From positions 11,528,576 through 11,592,575 of the forward strand of contig JASKMD010000003.1 of NCBI GenBank assembly GCA_030144725.1: a stretch of 64,000 bases of DNA, given 5' to 3'. Of the stretch, positions 43,601 through 55,961 are shown piece after piece (the stretch's first letter is position 1; each line of letters opens with the position of its first letter). This DNA is from Haematococcus lacustris (lineage: Eukaryota; Chlorophyta; Chlorophyceae; Chlamydomonadales; Haematococcaceae). The notes below the pieces were generated by a model. That model was not told where the DNA came from, ran no database searches, and worked only from the letters and a program-made list of their open reading frames with translations. The position numbers were made by a program, and so were the translations under genes.

Positions 43601-45658
43601 TCAGGGTCCGGGTGCGGGCTAGGGTTAGCGTCAGGGTTTAGGTCCAGGCTGTAGGGTCTGTCAGCCTATGCCTAGGCAGAGTGCAGCCGCCCCAGTCCCA
43701 CCCCCAGGGCTGTCCCACCCCCTACAGCTTGCCCTCTTGCCATACACCCTGACGTCAGAGCCCTGTGTACCCTGAGTACCCTGACGTGTTGCCCTGTGTA
43801 CCCTGACGTCAGAGCCCCGGCCCCCGGCACTGGCCCCTGATCTGATCACCCCTGATCACACCCGCCCCCTGGCGCTGTGCAGGTGCTGGTGCTGCTGGTG
43901 TCCCTGAAGGCTGCGGCCCTGGGCCTGAACCTCACGGTGGCCAATCACGTAGTGCTCATGGACTTGTGGTGGAACCCCACCATTGAGGAGCAAGCCATTG
44001 ACCGGGCGCACCGCATAGGTGACCTGCTCAGGCTCAGCCTGCATACCTGCACATCACACCAGAGCCTGCACCCCCAGCCTGCTGCTGCATCTGCCACCTG
44101 ACCGCCCCCCTCCTGACCCACCTCCTGACCCACCTCCTGACCCGCCTCCTGAACTGCCCCCTGACTTGCCTGACTGCTTTGCGCACCAGCTTGCAATGCC
44201 ATGAGCTTGAGGCTGCAGGGCATCACTTCCATCTTTACCCTCCTACCCTGGCCCTGCTACTCCTACTCCTACCGCTACACCTACCAAAAGGAGTTATAAT
44301 CTCACGGCGGCGTGTCATACATGCTCAGCCAAAGCCGGGCCTGCGCTCAAGGCTGCGCCCTGCCTCACCCAGTGCCTGCCAGGGGACTACTTGGCCGTCC
44401 TTGCGACTCACACCCTGCCAGCGCCTCCCTGCATGCCTCATGCTCTGTTCACTGGCCGGCCTCCTTGCCCTGGTTGGCTGCCCACCCACCCACCCACCCA
44501 CCCCCCCTTCCACCTGCCTGCCCACTCACCACATCTCATGAGGGGCTTAATTGTTTAGATACCCTCCCAGTCTGCCTGCCTGCTCCACCCCTGCCCGCCC
44601 GCCCGCCCGCCCGCCCGCCCGTGATGGTGTGTGATGCTGAGATGTGTGGAGTGCAGGCCAGACCCGTGTGGTCCAGGTCACGCGCATCACCATCAAGGGC
44701 AGCGTGGAGGAGCGCATCTTGCAGCTGCAGGACCAGAAGCGTCAGGTGCGGGGGCAGGGGTGGGGGGTGGGGGTGGGGTGCAGAGGGACCTCAGAGGGAC
44801 AGCCTAAGGAGCCAGATCACAGCCAGATGTGAGTTGGGCCCAACCTGTCCTGCACAACCACCACCACTACCACCAGCGTCATCACCAGCACCACAAGCTC
44901 TTGCTGTACATCTGGGCAGGTAGGTCAGGGGTGAGAGGGGTGCAGCCACCATCACTACTACCACCACTGCCTGGCCATGTCCAACCACCCTCCCATGGCC
45001 GGGTTAGGGTCCAGGATAGGGTTAACCCCTCACCCTACACCTAACCCTTTCATGGCCTGGGCAACAGCTGCTGAGGGGTCCTTGCGGCCTGGACCGCAGC
45101 TGTTTCAGCAATATGGGACCCTACCAACTGCTAGAGTCAAGGCTGGGTGCTGCTCACTTGCTGCAGGTGGTGGCAGCAGCCCTGAGTGAGGGGGCACAGG
45201 GAGGCCAGGCCCTCAACAGGCTCAGCATGGAAGACCTGCGTTTCCTGTTCCTGGGCGCCCCTGGCAACACCCCTGCCACCGCCCCTAGCCAGCTGGTCAA
45301 CACAGCCCCTGGCACCCCACCTGGCACCATACAGCCAGCACCTGCTCCAGGGGCTGCTGAGTCAGATCCAGAACTTGTACCTGCGGCTGCTCTGCCAGCT
45401 GACCCAAGCAATAGCCCTGCACCTGTGGTGGCTGCTGGCCAAAATGCAGTGTCGGGTGCTGATGATGAACTGCCTCCTCCCCCAGCCACAGTGCCTGCTG
45501 CCCAGCCCACACCACCTGACCCTGAAGGCTCTGCGCTGGCTGCTCCGGATGCTGTGGTGCACCCCAGTCAAGAGCCAGGTGTTGGGTCACAGGCCGCAGA
45601 GGATGCAACAAAGGGTTTGGGCCTAGGGCAGCAGAAGGCCACCCAGGAACAAACTTAA
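36073..45658 (+). CDS. SNF2-family ATPase with RING finger, RAD5/RAD16 type
   Basis: Sixteen exons join in phase: 36073-36163, 36232-36317, 36424-36609, 37009-37341, 37697-38317, 39013-39150, 39430-39534, 39799-39936, 40694-40865, 41326-41475, 42092-42227, 42804-42957, 43100-43246, 43883-44018, 44657-44745, 45167-45658 (about 1057 residues). Helicase motif I is DDQGLGKT (K100). Motif Ia follows an acidic insert; motif II is DEAQ (D404) with SIKN; motif III is SGTPIQN. A C3HC4 RING (C592, C595, CGH, CRQC, then CTTC in the next exon) lies between the two ATPase lobes, as in RAD5, RAD16 and HLTF. The second lobe has VFSQW, LGLNLT and DRAHRIGQTR. No HIRAN domain was seen, so RAD16/plant FRG-like is more likely than RAD5 proper. 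Expected role: nuclear chromatin or DNA-damage remodeller with ubiquitin ligase activity. Two introns appear to use GC donors. Confidence 0.93.
36697..36783. repeat. 5-bp array (TGACC)n in SNF2 intron 3
   Basis: About 17 near-perfect units on the sense strand, preceded by CCCTGACTCCC units. It is the reverse complement of the array at 32206-32467, and each is TGACC on the sense strand of its own gene. Confidence 0.95.
39153..39236. repeat. (GGGGA)n array at a 5' splice site
   Basis: About 16 units start three bases after the exon end at 39150, so the array directly follows the splice donor. Confidence 0.95.
41050..41156. repeat. (CTACCC)n array in an SNF2 intron
   Basis: About 16 hexamers, first mixed (CCGCTACCCTTA) then regular CCCCTA units. 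Confidence 0.9.
41750..42010. repeat. (GGGGCT)n array in an SNF2 intron
   Basis: About 40 hexamers with interspersed GGAGTT or GGTTGG variants. All three forward frames are open through it, which explains the long glycine/leucine-rich reading frames here. It is not treated as exon. Confidence 0.9.
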
Positions 45659-46703
45659 GGGCAGTTGCAGCAGCACCATGCCCAGTGGATGGCAGCAGAG
45701 GAGGGGAGTGACCGTTCAGGGCAGGTGGCAGCAGCCCCCGAACCAAGCTGCAAACTTTCTTTCATGGGCAGAGGAGTGAAGATAAGTGCTTTGCACCGAC
45801 TGTGGCCACTCACTGAGGTTATGCTACAATCAGGCTCAAGCATCCTGAACAGTTGCTGTGTATTGTATTGTGTGGGACCCTGCTGTTGGGGACGTAGGGG
45901 AGCCTAGACAGCAACCGCTGCAAACTGGTCGTACATGGCAATGCTGGCAGGTAGATGAAAGCTGTCACGTGATGGGCCTGGTGGTGGTGGTGGTGGTGGT
46001 GGTGGTGGAAGATGAAGTAGTTCAGCCATGGCTCTAACGATGGCGCTAGGGCCCGACAACTGGCCCGTAGACACAAACGTGAAGGTTTTGAAAGGGTCTT
46101 TGATGGATTGGATGAGTCCGACGGCTACACAGCGTGTGGGACAATGTGTTCAAAGACATTATCACCCCTCACAACGGGTGTGCAAAAGACTTGGAAGACT
46201 TGGACACCTAGAGCCAGCACAAGAGCATGAGAGTCCATTAGGTCGCGCATGTTGCAACCAATGCACTGAGATTGTCATCGACATGACCTTTCATGGTTCT
46301 GGAAACCAGGTTGCAAAATACGTTGTGATGTGTGCTAATCTTTTCTTGGGGTATTAAATTTGGCAGTGAGTCGCTGGATGTGGATGCAAGCCGGCAGCAC
46401 GCCATGAGGGAGGAAGTAAAGCAGCCAAGCATGTTGCGGCACCTGACAGGGCATATGACGCACCAATTCCACATACGGCGTTTGTTGACAAAGACGCGTA
46501 TGGTCGGCTGCGGCTTGCACAGGTGGTGGTCCATCAGTTGGAAGCAGATGGTCGGTGCACGGACAGCTTGAGTAGCGTCTGTTGCTTATCTAGAATCACA
46601 AAACACAACACAAGAGCTTTACAGCAATGAACCCACACTTGTACCAGATTGTCGACTGATCAAGACTGTAAATGAACCACTGTGGAACAGTGGCAGAGGC
46701 ACA
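45659..46703. other. Intergenic region with a (GTG)n run
   Basis: 3' flank of the SNF2 gene and, on the other strand, 3' flank of the coiled-coil gene. A GTG-repeat lies at about 45980-46008. A 109-codon plus-strand frame (46028-46357) is open but resembles nothing recognised. Confidence 0.4.
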
Positions 46704-47270
46704 CTATTGGTATGCTGGCAGTACGCCCAAGTGGCGCATCAACATGAAACGCCGTCTGTTTGCATCCAGGCCCTGGGCCTGCTGCAGTAAGCCATAATGG
46801 AGCAGCAATTCATTGACCGCTTCTGCATTGACATGCTGTGGGTCAAACAGAGTCTCTGGGGTGACTGTTGGCTGGGCTGGCAGCTGGCCTTGGTCGTTGT
46901 ACAGCCACTGCAGGGGCGTGCCAACTGGCAGCCTGCTGTTGGTCAGGCGCATGGACGCGTTGGCGCCTGCTCTTACCTCCAGCCTCAGCGCCCCGATGTC
47001 ACCTTGCATCTGCTGCTGCAAGTTGGCCATCTGCTGCTGCAAGTTGTCCACCTGTTGCTGGATGTCAGCCATCTGCTGCTGCAAGTTGTTGCTGTTGGCC
47101 ACCTGTTGCTGGAGCAGCTGCAGCAACTGGTGGAGGATGACCGGATCAGGAGGGGCCACTCCAGCAATTGCCTGCTGAACGCCCTGTGTGGCATTGACAG
47201 CTGTTTCGTGAGAGGCAGTCAGTTGCTGCAGCGAGATGGCCAGCTGCTGCCACGGCTCTTGAAGCGCCAT
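46704..47270 (-). CDS. Coiled-coil protein with Mug135-like C-terminal domain
   Basis: A single-exon frame of 188 codons with an ATG at 47270. Residues about 45-100 are a glutamine-rich coiled coil with clear heptads (LQQQMADIQQQVDNLQQQM). The C-terminal ~75 residues (RLPVGTPLQWLYNDQGQLP ... LLLHYGL ... RRRFMLMRHLGV) resemble the Mug135-like C-terminal domain of fungal proteins: a small globular unit with PL, a DxG-LP turn, an LLxxYGL helix and a final RR...HLG helix. Function unknown. It is divergent from the glycosyltransferase gene, 756 bp away. The match is from memory of the family pattern. Confidence 0.65.
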   Translation of the reverse strand: MALQEPWQQLAISLQQLTASHETAVNATQGVQQAIAGVAPPDPVILHQLLQLLQQQVANSNNLQQQMADIQQQVDNLQQQMANLQQQMQGDIGALRLEVRAGANASMRLTNSRLPVGTPLQWLYNDQGQLPAQPTVTPETLFDPQHVNAEAVNELLLHYGLLQQAQGLDANRRRFMLMRHLGVLPAYQ

Positions 47271-48026
47271 GGTTTCAACTGCAAGCGCGGTGGACGCAAC
47301 ACAACTTGGTTACTTCTTTCTTGGAATGCAATGGGAAAATACAAGCAAGCTGCGTGTGTAGCGCTTACGTGAGGTCGGCCTTCGGGCGTGAGAATGGCGC
47401 GCATCATGCGGAAAACGTTGTTTGGTTGGGAAATGACGTCGGTTACTTTTGCTGGTAGTCAAGTTGTTGAGGCTTCCCTCTGGTCCATAACAAGCTCAGG
47501 AAGTAATACGAACAGGTCAGTAAGAAAGGAAGAGCCGTTTGTCATGTTCAGTAAAGTGAACAAACAGCCTCAACTGCCAGGCTATATCTTGGTGCTATGT
47601 GGCTGGTGGCAGGAGTGCAGGCTTGGTTTGAGTATACTTTGTGTTTGCATGTGCATGGATGCAGGATGTCATGGATACGCTTTTCCACCGCTTTTCCACC
47701 GGGAATGTGTGGGAGCAAGAGCTGTAGGGGCTCGAGGTAGTCATGGAGGCACATACACCAGATGGGCGGAGCTAAAGTGGGCAATAGCCGCAAAAGCCTT
47801 TACAATGATGAGCTCGCAGCCTATCCTTGATCACAACTCTCCTTGGGAGGGCTGTAGAATTCAGAAGCTGACCATCGTAGGAGCAGGGGTAACATGGCAT
47901 TAAAAAGACCACACTCCCACGTTTCAGCGATTGCTCAACAACACACCCATCTGCAGCGTTCGCGCACGTCGCCTCAAACGATGAGACGCTTGCATCAAAA
48001 TGACTTGCATTGCCAGCCGGCGACAG
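47271..48026. other. Divergent intergenic region before the GT49 gene
   Basis: It lies between the starts of the coiled-coil gene (-) and the GT49 gene (+). A plus-strand frame at 47388-47903 is open, but no exon in it joins the GT49 model, whose own first exon starts with a signal peptide at 48027. Confidence 0.4.
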
Positions 48027-51000
48027 ATGGCACTCACCCTCATCCTACTCTTTACCACGACCTGTTCTGCACTACATTCAGCGCAACAGCTTCTCAATTG
48101 TTATAATGGGGCCGCAACACAGCTTTGGATACCAGGGTCGTTCCATGACGACTTCCTGTTGGGCAACCCTCCCCGGTAGAATGGAAGGGATTATGCTCGA
48201 CACCATAAGCCTGCTCATAGCTATCATGTTGCTTTGCTGTAGGTTGAGGATCCATCGTGTGTTTTGGTCAGCCAAGCAGCACAGCCAAGGGCAAAGCACA
48301 ACGTCCAGCAACCCGTCCCAGGCTCTGACCATTGCCACCGTGGCCACAGCTGACCGGTTGTCAGCACTGCAAGCGCAGTGTAGCCACTGGCCCGGAGCTC
48401 TGAGCGCCGCAATCTACCTCCCCCTCCTGCACACCTCAGCAACTGAGCAGCGGTTGAGCGAGACCGCAGTACTTGAGCTGCAGCAGCTGGTTCAGGAGGT
48501 AGAAGCACTGTTCACCAGGTGTGGGTGCAGGGAGCTGTGCCGTAGGGTTTGGGATGCTTGGGTGGATGCAGTAGGCTGTCTGCCACCAGGCTGTGACGAT
48601 GCGCCTCTGCACAGCATTGGGGTGCTGCCTGGCCCTGGCACTGGGCAGTCATCATGTATAGTCTACTGTCGCCTGGTCTGATTGCTTTCCTTGCTTGTGC
48701 ACCCAACAGCCTGCTTGCTACCCTGCCTGCCTTCCTGCCAGCCTGCCGGCTGCCCTGCTCGCTCCCTCCTGGCCGCAGTGCCGAGTCGTCCAGCACCGGC
48801 TGTGCGCTGCGTGTGCTGCTGATGACAGAGCTGGTGGGCGACAGCCTGCTGCGTGCGCTGCTGCCCATCAACAGCCTGCGGAATGCTGCCCTGCTGGCAG
48901 TGGACAGCCCCCTGGTGGCCATGGTGGATGTGGACCTGCTGCCCAGCACCACCCTGGTGCAGGCAGTCCTGGAAGACCCAGCCAGGTCAGGGCAGGCCAG
49001 GCCAAGTCAGCCCCATGCAAACTGCAAGTGTAGGGCAGGCTATGGCATAACAGGGCTATCCAGGGCAGGGCATGCCAGGCCAGGTGAGCAGCCTCATGTG
49101 CTGGCAGCCTCATGTGCTTCCAGCCTGCTCATGTGCTTGCAGCTATAGCGAGACTATGCCAACCTAAACATGGTGTCTTGAACAGGGCAGGCAAGCTCAC
49201 AGCAGCTGGCCGTAACAGGGGCTTTCAGGGACATGCCCTTGGATCAGGCTGGCTTCCACCAATGCAGCACTTGCAGGGATGCTGGTTGGCTACATACACC
49301 ACTCTGCCAGCGCTAGCCCCACATGCCTGCTGTCATGGCCAGCAACTTAGGGCCAGCGGCCTCTTTACATTTCTCCTGCTAGTTTGCGTCACAATCCATG
49401 TGCACTGGCAGGCAAGCCGATCAGGACGCGCAAGATAACTTGATCATCATGATGGCCCGGTGATCCGATCAGATTGTACAAGTGTGAACACTGGTGGTGG
49501 CTTGCATGTGTTGAGCGCAGCGCTGCCAAGCTTGTGGAGCAGTGCCAGCGCAAGCAGCTGTTCGTCCTGCCTGCCTTTGAGACGCAGCCGCGGGCACCAC
49601 TGGAGGCCGGGCTGCAGCTGGCTGAGCAAGCTGGCCTAGGTGGGCAGCTGCACGGCAGCTGGCTACTGGCACCAGGGCAAGCATAGTAGGCCAGGGTTTA
49701 GGCTTAGGGTGTAGGGTTAGGATTAGGTTTAAGTGTTGGGATGTAGGGTTAGAGTTAGGGTTTGGAACCTCAACTTCAGCACAGTGGAACAAGCTGAAAC
49801 TTCCACCACAGTCCATCATAGCCCAGTTTGAGTGCACCATGCAAGGAGCACATAAGGGGACGCTCAGGGTGACCTTGGCACGCCACGGATGCGTGAGGAG
49901 GCTGAGAGGGCAGTGATGCATGGCACTCTATGAATGTTCGCAGCACTGCGCACGTGCCCTTCGTGCAACAGCTCTCTGTGGGTGCAGGTGGCATGCTGTA
50001 GGTGGGGCTGCAAGGAGGTCTGGTGCAGCTGTGCAGCTGGGTCCAGGCCCCACGCTACGTCAGCAGCACAGCAGCGCAGCAGCAGCACAGCAGCAGCACA
50101 GCAGCAGACAGCCAGGCACAATGCTGGTGTACATCCGCACCTGATTGGGCAGGCACCTGCTGACCAGACCAGGTAGCAGCGTGACCCTGCCACACCCCGA
50201 CCACCAAGCAGAGCAAGCAGCCCTACCTTGCCGTCACGTTCCCTGGCAATGCGGCTGAGGGCCTGGCTGCCTGGCTGCGCAGGCGGCAAGGGAGCGCTGC
50301 TGCAGCTGGTCCAGTCCGGCGCATTGATGCCCTTTGCCCAAAAGGCCTACGCCCGGGGCCACAACGCCACCGACACCCTGCGCTGGCTGACCAGCGACCA
50401 GGCCTACCCCATAGCCTACCAGGTGTGCTGCTGGCTGCATGGCTGCCTTGAGGCCCCTGCCAGTGCCACCCAGACACGGCACAAGCAGTTAGGTGTCCCT
50501 TGCCCCCACGAGCCGCATGCCCCTGCACTGGAACTCCCTCCCGTTCTGGTCCTGCTCCTACCGCCTGATGCCCATACCCTGCAGGTGCATGTGCATAGAC
50601 ACGTGGTTAGCACACCCACCAGCATGTTTCCCACACTCCTCACCCGTGTGCCCCACACCCCTCAGCCCTCAGCCACAGCAGCTGTGCAGTCTCATGAGCA
50701 CGCCATTAAAGGTTTGGTGCAGGCGCAACAGCTGCCAGGCATGGCCTGGTTCCCTTGTCGCCCAGCCATGCCTAGCCTACAGCAGCAGCAGCATGGTCCC
50801 ACAGGCAGCCACATTGACCACAGCCCATCTGTGCCCGCCCAGCTGCAGCCAGGAGATGCTGTGGCTGTGGCTGTCCTTTGCAGATCAACTACGAGCCCTG
50901 GTACATCGCGTCCAGGGCCCTCATGCCGCCCTATGACGTGCGCTTCCGCGGCTATGGCTGGAACAAGGTGGCGCAGGTGGGGCTGTGGCCGCACTGTGGG

Positions 51001-51579
51001 GCAGGTCGTGAGGGGCAAGGGGAGTGCTGGATGCCAGGCACCCACTAGGGCACGGCACTGCCACTGAGTTGACGTGGAGGAGTAGTGAGGATGGCCGCAT
51101 CAGGCCTACATGTTGCGGCATGTCTCACTCACGTACTGCACCCAACATGTCACTCTCACCTTTTTCCCAGTTCGCGTTGCGCTGCCTGACTGCATGCCCT
51201 GGGGCTACAACAGGAAAAAGCATGCATGAATGCGGCTGTGCCTAGGGAGATGTTTACTGTCTGGAGCATCTGCTGGCCGCAGGTGTTCCACACCAATGCC
51301 AGTGGCTTTACCTTCACCGTGCACCCCTCAGGCTTTCTGATTCACCGCCCTCATCCCAAGTCACGTGCACAGGGTCTCTACGACTCAGTGAAGCAGAAGA
51401 GGCCGCCCGTGCTTGCAGCCAGCAGCCCCAAGCGTGTCGGCTCTGAGGTGCCCCCAGCCAAGCTGTTCCACCGCAAAGTGGCAGCCATGCGGCACAGGAT
51501 GATCATGGACGTCAAGAAATCACAATATGAGCCTGTGGTCGATGCTGGGACCCAACAATGTAGGCAACAGCTGCAGTAG
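48027..51579 (+). CDS. LARGE-type glycosyltransferase, GT49 family
   Basis: Seven exons join in phase: 48027-48175, 48243-48518, 48779-48985, 49521-49639, 50283-50422, 50884-50976, 51283-51579 (426 residues). The ATG at 48027 opens an N-terminal hydrophobic signal or anchor ([18 protein letters not shown]), which is why it was chosen. GT49 landmarks follow in order: [11 protein letters not shown] (fold start), [10 protein letters not shown] then the metal-binding D192-V-D194 in [17 protein letters not shown], a YARGHNATD loop, INYEPWYIA with [11 protein letters not shown], and a late IHRPHP motif. This corresponds to the second (GT49, beta-1,4-glucuronyltransferase-like) domain of animal LARGE and to B4GAT1. 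The donor in algae is unknown. The protein should act in the Golgi or ER lumen. A sugar-nucleotide transporter gene follows on the same strand 224 bp after the stop. Confidence 0.9.
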
Positions 51580-51803
51580 GGACAGGAACGCGCACTGCGA
51601 ACACTGGACTGGACCATCTAGCGTCAGGCACATCAGGCTGGCGGAGCAGACCTCCGACTGGCATGCAGACACAAGCATGAAGATACAACATGCGACGGAC
51701 ATTACCTCTGACCTCTTGCTGTGCAGCCCAATGTCATGCTACACTGCCTTAATGCAGAACGAAGCAGCATAACAGCGTGCACTCGAGATTTACGATTGCG
51801 ATT

Positions 51804-54800
51804 ATGGGGTGGTGGAAACAGGTTGTGCTGCTGCTGTTCTGCGTCGCGGGCATCTACTCGGCGTACTTGACGCAAGGTGGGACAGCTAAAGACAGCTGCG
51901 GCAGCTGCTTGTACTGTGCGTGTACTTACTGCTTACGTCCCCCGATGGCGCCAGGCATTGTATCTGAACACTTGGCGACAAAGCGTTATGGAGCATCCCA
52001 GGAGCGATTTTCGCATTTAGAAAGCCTGAACGGCGCCCAAGCTCTTGCTTGCTTCCTGTGGGCATGGGTCATCCTCTTCGTGATGCAGCAGACTGGCCAG
52101 GTCAAGGCAGGCCAGACAGCCCACTGGACAGCATACTGGAAGGCAGGCATCTCAAACAGCCTCGGACCAGCCTTTGGCATGATAGCCTTGAAGAACATCA
52201 CATACTCAGCTCAGGTGCGCCACCAGCTCTCCTGGCCTGCTCTGCTATGAGCCAGGCCATTGTGCTGCTCTCCTCCCCAAAAGCAGTTCCATGCACCATG
52301 TGGGGCTACCCCACTGTGGTGCTGAAGCGATAGCAGGACAGTCACAACACACAACTGACATCTGTGTGCCCTGGCAAGCGGACACCCCAGCGGACAGCAT
52401 GCAGGTGCTTGCACAGCACTCGCTGTTTGTGGCCATGCTCAGTACAGCTGGTAAAAGGTTGAAGGCTGTCTGCAGGGTGGGCATGTGGCTCTACGAGGTC
52501 CTGCACCACACGGGCAATGATGATGATGATGATGAAAGTATTGATGAAGGTTGAGATTCTGTGCGGCCGTGCAGTGCAGGTGCTGTGTGAAGCTGTGCGT
52601 TGCTGTGTCCCGCTGCGCAGGTGTTGGTGAAGTCTTGCAAGATGGTGCCGGTGATGCTTGCGGGCACGCTGCTGCACGGCAAGCGCTACAACACGGTGGA
52701 GTATGTGTGCATGAGCCTGATAGGGCTGGGGGTGGCCCTGTTCGGCAAGAAGTCCTCCACCAAGGTGGCCTCCAAGCTGGCCAGCCCCAACACGCTGCTG
52801 GGCTACTCCCTGTGCCTCCTGAACCTCGCCCTGGACGGCTACACCAACGCAGCCCAGGTGGGGCTGGCCTGAAGTGGAGCTGGCAGCTGAGAGGTCCAGC
52901 TACAGGGGTGTCTGGGTGCAGGTCAGGGAGTTGACTTGATGAGTCGAGCCTGGATGCGACCCTCACCCCGCTGGTCTTTCACTCCTCCTGGCAGCCTTTA
53001 GCGCCAAGGACTGGGCCGGGCTCCACACAGCTGTCTATACTCCAGCTATCTCCTGCCCTGCTGCATTACAACTGCTGGCCATGACATGTGGCACTAACAT
53101 TACACACTGCGGCACGGCAGCCTCGGTTAGGGGGCCACCTCTGCTGGCTCTCCTCCTTCCCCATGGCCTTGGGTTGGCATACTACGGGAGATAGTAACAA
53201 GGTCTGCAGTGATGGGCGATTCAATGCAAGCGACAGCTTTTCACATGGCCCAGTGCAGCCTTCCAACACTGCCAGCTGCTGGCTGCCTTGCTGCTAGCGG
53301 GACCAGGCCACCAGGGCATCATGGTGGGAAGCAGGCGCCAGCGCACACCGACACAGGCGCCAGGGCCAGCAAGGTAGCCAGCAGCTGGCAGTGCTGCCAG
53401 GCTGTCAGTTCTGGGTAGTACTTGGGGCCGTAACACCTTGCCGGGTTAGTCCCTGGGGCTAGTCCCAGCTGGGCTTCACGCCATGCAAATAGAGCCGGGC
53501 CGGGCAGGGCCGGGCAGGGGCGGGGAGTGCAGGGCAGGGCAAGGGGTGGGCTTGCAGGGTAGGGGTGGATGGCTGCTGCCCAGGGGTGGACCAGGGCAGG
53601 GTCTTGCCGGGTAGGGGTGGGCTGAGCCTAACTGTCTGGCTGCTGCCCAGACAAGAGGTGTGTGGCTGGCTGGCTGGGCTGCAGGACCAGATCAACCACC
53701 ACCACCCTCGCAACCCACCCATCCACATGATGTGCTGGATGAACTTTTGGACCGCGCTGTACTACCTGGTCTACCTCTTTGGCTTCACGCAGTGAGTGCT
53801 CGTGGCTCTGCGGGGTCCACCCTGCAAGCCGCACCTGCGCCCGCAGAGCAGTAGAGGGTGGCCCGGCTGGCCACTCGCCTGCAGCACTGTCTCAGGGCGC
53901 AGCACAGCGACCAGGTGCAGCAGGGCGGGCTGGGCTGGCGAGCGGGCAGGCTGACGGTGAGCAGCGGGCCCAAGGTGAACCCGCAGGGGGACCCCAGGCT
54001 GCGTGTCATCCAGTCAAGCAGCTCAAGGCTACGTGGTTGTGGTTAGGGTTTAGGGTTAGGGTTAGGGTAACCAGGGCAAGCAGGATGGCAACCAGCTGAA
54101 GGAAGGGACAGAGGCAGTGGTAGGGTGAACTCGCGAACCCTCGAACCCTAACCCTACAGCCCTGCAGCGTCCAGCCCAGGATGCGCCCGCCCACACCGCC
54201 AGCTCCCTCAGCCTCTCCCACAGCTCCCCCTAATGCCCTCTACAGCAGCCGCTGCTCCCCCTCTCCAAACCCATCTTGCTCCCCCTCCTGCCTCACCTTG
54301 AGCTCACCATATGGACTTGGCTGGCGCAGGGATGTGGTGTGTGCCGCATGTTGCTCCCTTTGCCTGCACTTTCCCCGACCAACCTCTGTCTGCCTGTATG
54401 GAGTGATGTCAGGCAGTGGGCTGCAGCTGGCAGTGCATGATGCGTGGCCCGGTCCTACATGGGGCATGTGCCACTATGGCAATGGCAGCAGCAGCAGCCC
54501 CTTCAAGCAGCAAGCCAATTGAGAGGCTCACTTGGCTTTGTGTTGACCGCTCCGTCACACAGTGGCTCATGTTTCGTGCTGCCCTGGGTACAGGCTGTGA
54601 GCACGCCCCCTTACATGTGCCCTGAACACTGTACTGTTGCTGTACTGACACTCTGTGCTGCCATGGGCCGTATGATGCTGTGGCCACGCCCCCCTGCCTC
54701 GTGTTGCCTCTTCATCTACTGCATTTGTCTCTAGACCCTCAAGGCCCTCCCCTCTCCCTTTGTGTGAGCCCAACCTTGCATTCTTGACCCTGCACGTCAT

Positions 54801-55961
54801 CATGCCTGGCATCTCAGCCAAGTTTGTTGCCTTGCCTTTGGCTGTCCTCATCATCATCATCATCTTCATGATCATCAGCAGCAGCAGCGACTGCACCCCT
54901 TGGCTGCCCTGCCCCTGACACCTGTTGAGCAGGTCAGGCACCGACATGATCAGCTTCTGCACCCGCAACCCAGACGCCGCGCTGGACGTGTTGGTGTTCT
55001 GCCTGTGCGGAGCCTTTGGCCAGCTGTTCATCTTCTTCACCATCAAGACGTTTGGCAGCCTGGTCAACACCCTTGTATGCACCACCCGCAAGTTCTTCAA
55101 CATCCTTATCAGCGTGGTGAGCTGGCTGTTAGGAGGCCTGCTAGGGGGCTTGCTAGGGCTGCAATCTGAGCTCTAAGAAGCCGTCTCCATCCACGGGGAT
55201 AGGGCACAGGGTAGAGTACAGGGCTGAGCAGCGTCTGATGCAGCTGCTATGAGCAGGCAGAGCAGAGCAGGAAAGGGCTGAGCAGAGCAGGGCAGAGCCC
55301 ACTGCGAAGAGGCTGCGGCAGGGGCAGACTGAGGACCTGCGGGGCGCGGGAGGGAGAAGGCCCCGAGTGTGAGGTTGCTGGGAAGCTTGGCGCTCAGGCT
55401 GCAGAGGGCATGGCGGTGTGCTGGGACCAGAGCATGGGAGCTGCTGTCTGTTTGTCAACACAGGTTGTTCCCAGTACAAGTGACGTGTCCGACCCTGATC
55501 CTGACCCCGATCTTGACCGTAACCCTGACCCCGACCCTGACCCTGACCCCAATCTAGACCCTGACCCTGACCTTGACTCTGACCTCGGTCCCTTACCCTG
55601 GCTGGCCCTAACCCTGGCTGCAATCCCTCACTCTTCCTGATCCTGGCTGGGCGCAGATTTTGCCTGAATCTGGGCTGGAAGCAGGCAGCGCAGGACAGAA
55701 CTGCACAGAGCAGGGACCTTGACCTTGACTCTGCTTACCATGCCTCGAGTCAGCTGCTTTGCGTGTGCTGCCGCATCATGTCTGCAGGTGGTCAACGCCA
55801 ACCCGCTGCTGCCCATGCAATGGACGGCGGTGTGCATGGTCTTTACCGGCCTCATCGCCAGCAGCCTGCTCAAGGCAAGAGGCCACGGCCGAGGCAAGCA
55901 CAGTCAGCAGGGCAGTGCACAACATGCAGCCACCAGCAATGGCCGCATGAAGCACCAGTAA
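51804..55961 (+). CDS. UDP-sugar transporter, UTR/SLC35B1 family
   Basis: Six exons join in phase: 51804-51876, 51955-52214, 52621-52857, 53685-53791, 54933-55116, 55788-55961 (344 residues). It starts at the first ATG, and MGWWKQ is followed directly by the first membrane segment (VVLLLFCVAGIYSAYLTQG). Family motifs: YLTQG, KSCKMVPVM with LLHGKRY, LGYSLCLLNLALDGYTNAAQ, WMNFWTALYYLVYLFGFTQSG, CLCGAFGQLFIFFTI, CTTRKFFNILIS and NPLLPMQW. About ten hydrophobic segments are expected. These are hallmarks of ER/Golgi UDP-glucose/UDP-galactose transporters. The tail ends GRMKHQ instead of the classic lysine-rich ER-retrieval signal, so the exact compartment is open. It may supply sugar nucleotide to lumenal glycosyltransferases such as its upstream neighbour. 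Intron 4 is long (1.1 kb) and holds telomere-like TTAGGG stretches. Confidence 0.93.
55490..55590. repeat. (CCTGAC)n array in transporter intron 5
   Basis: About 16 CCTGAC/CCCGAT-type hexamers on the sense strand, moderately degenerate. Confidence 0.85.
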
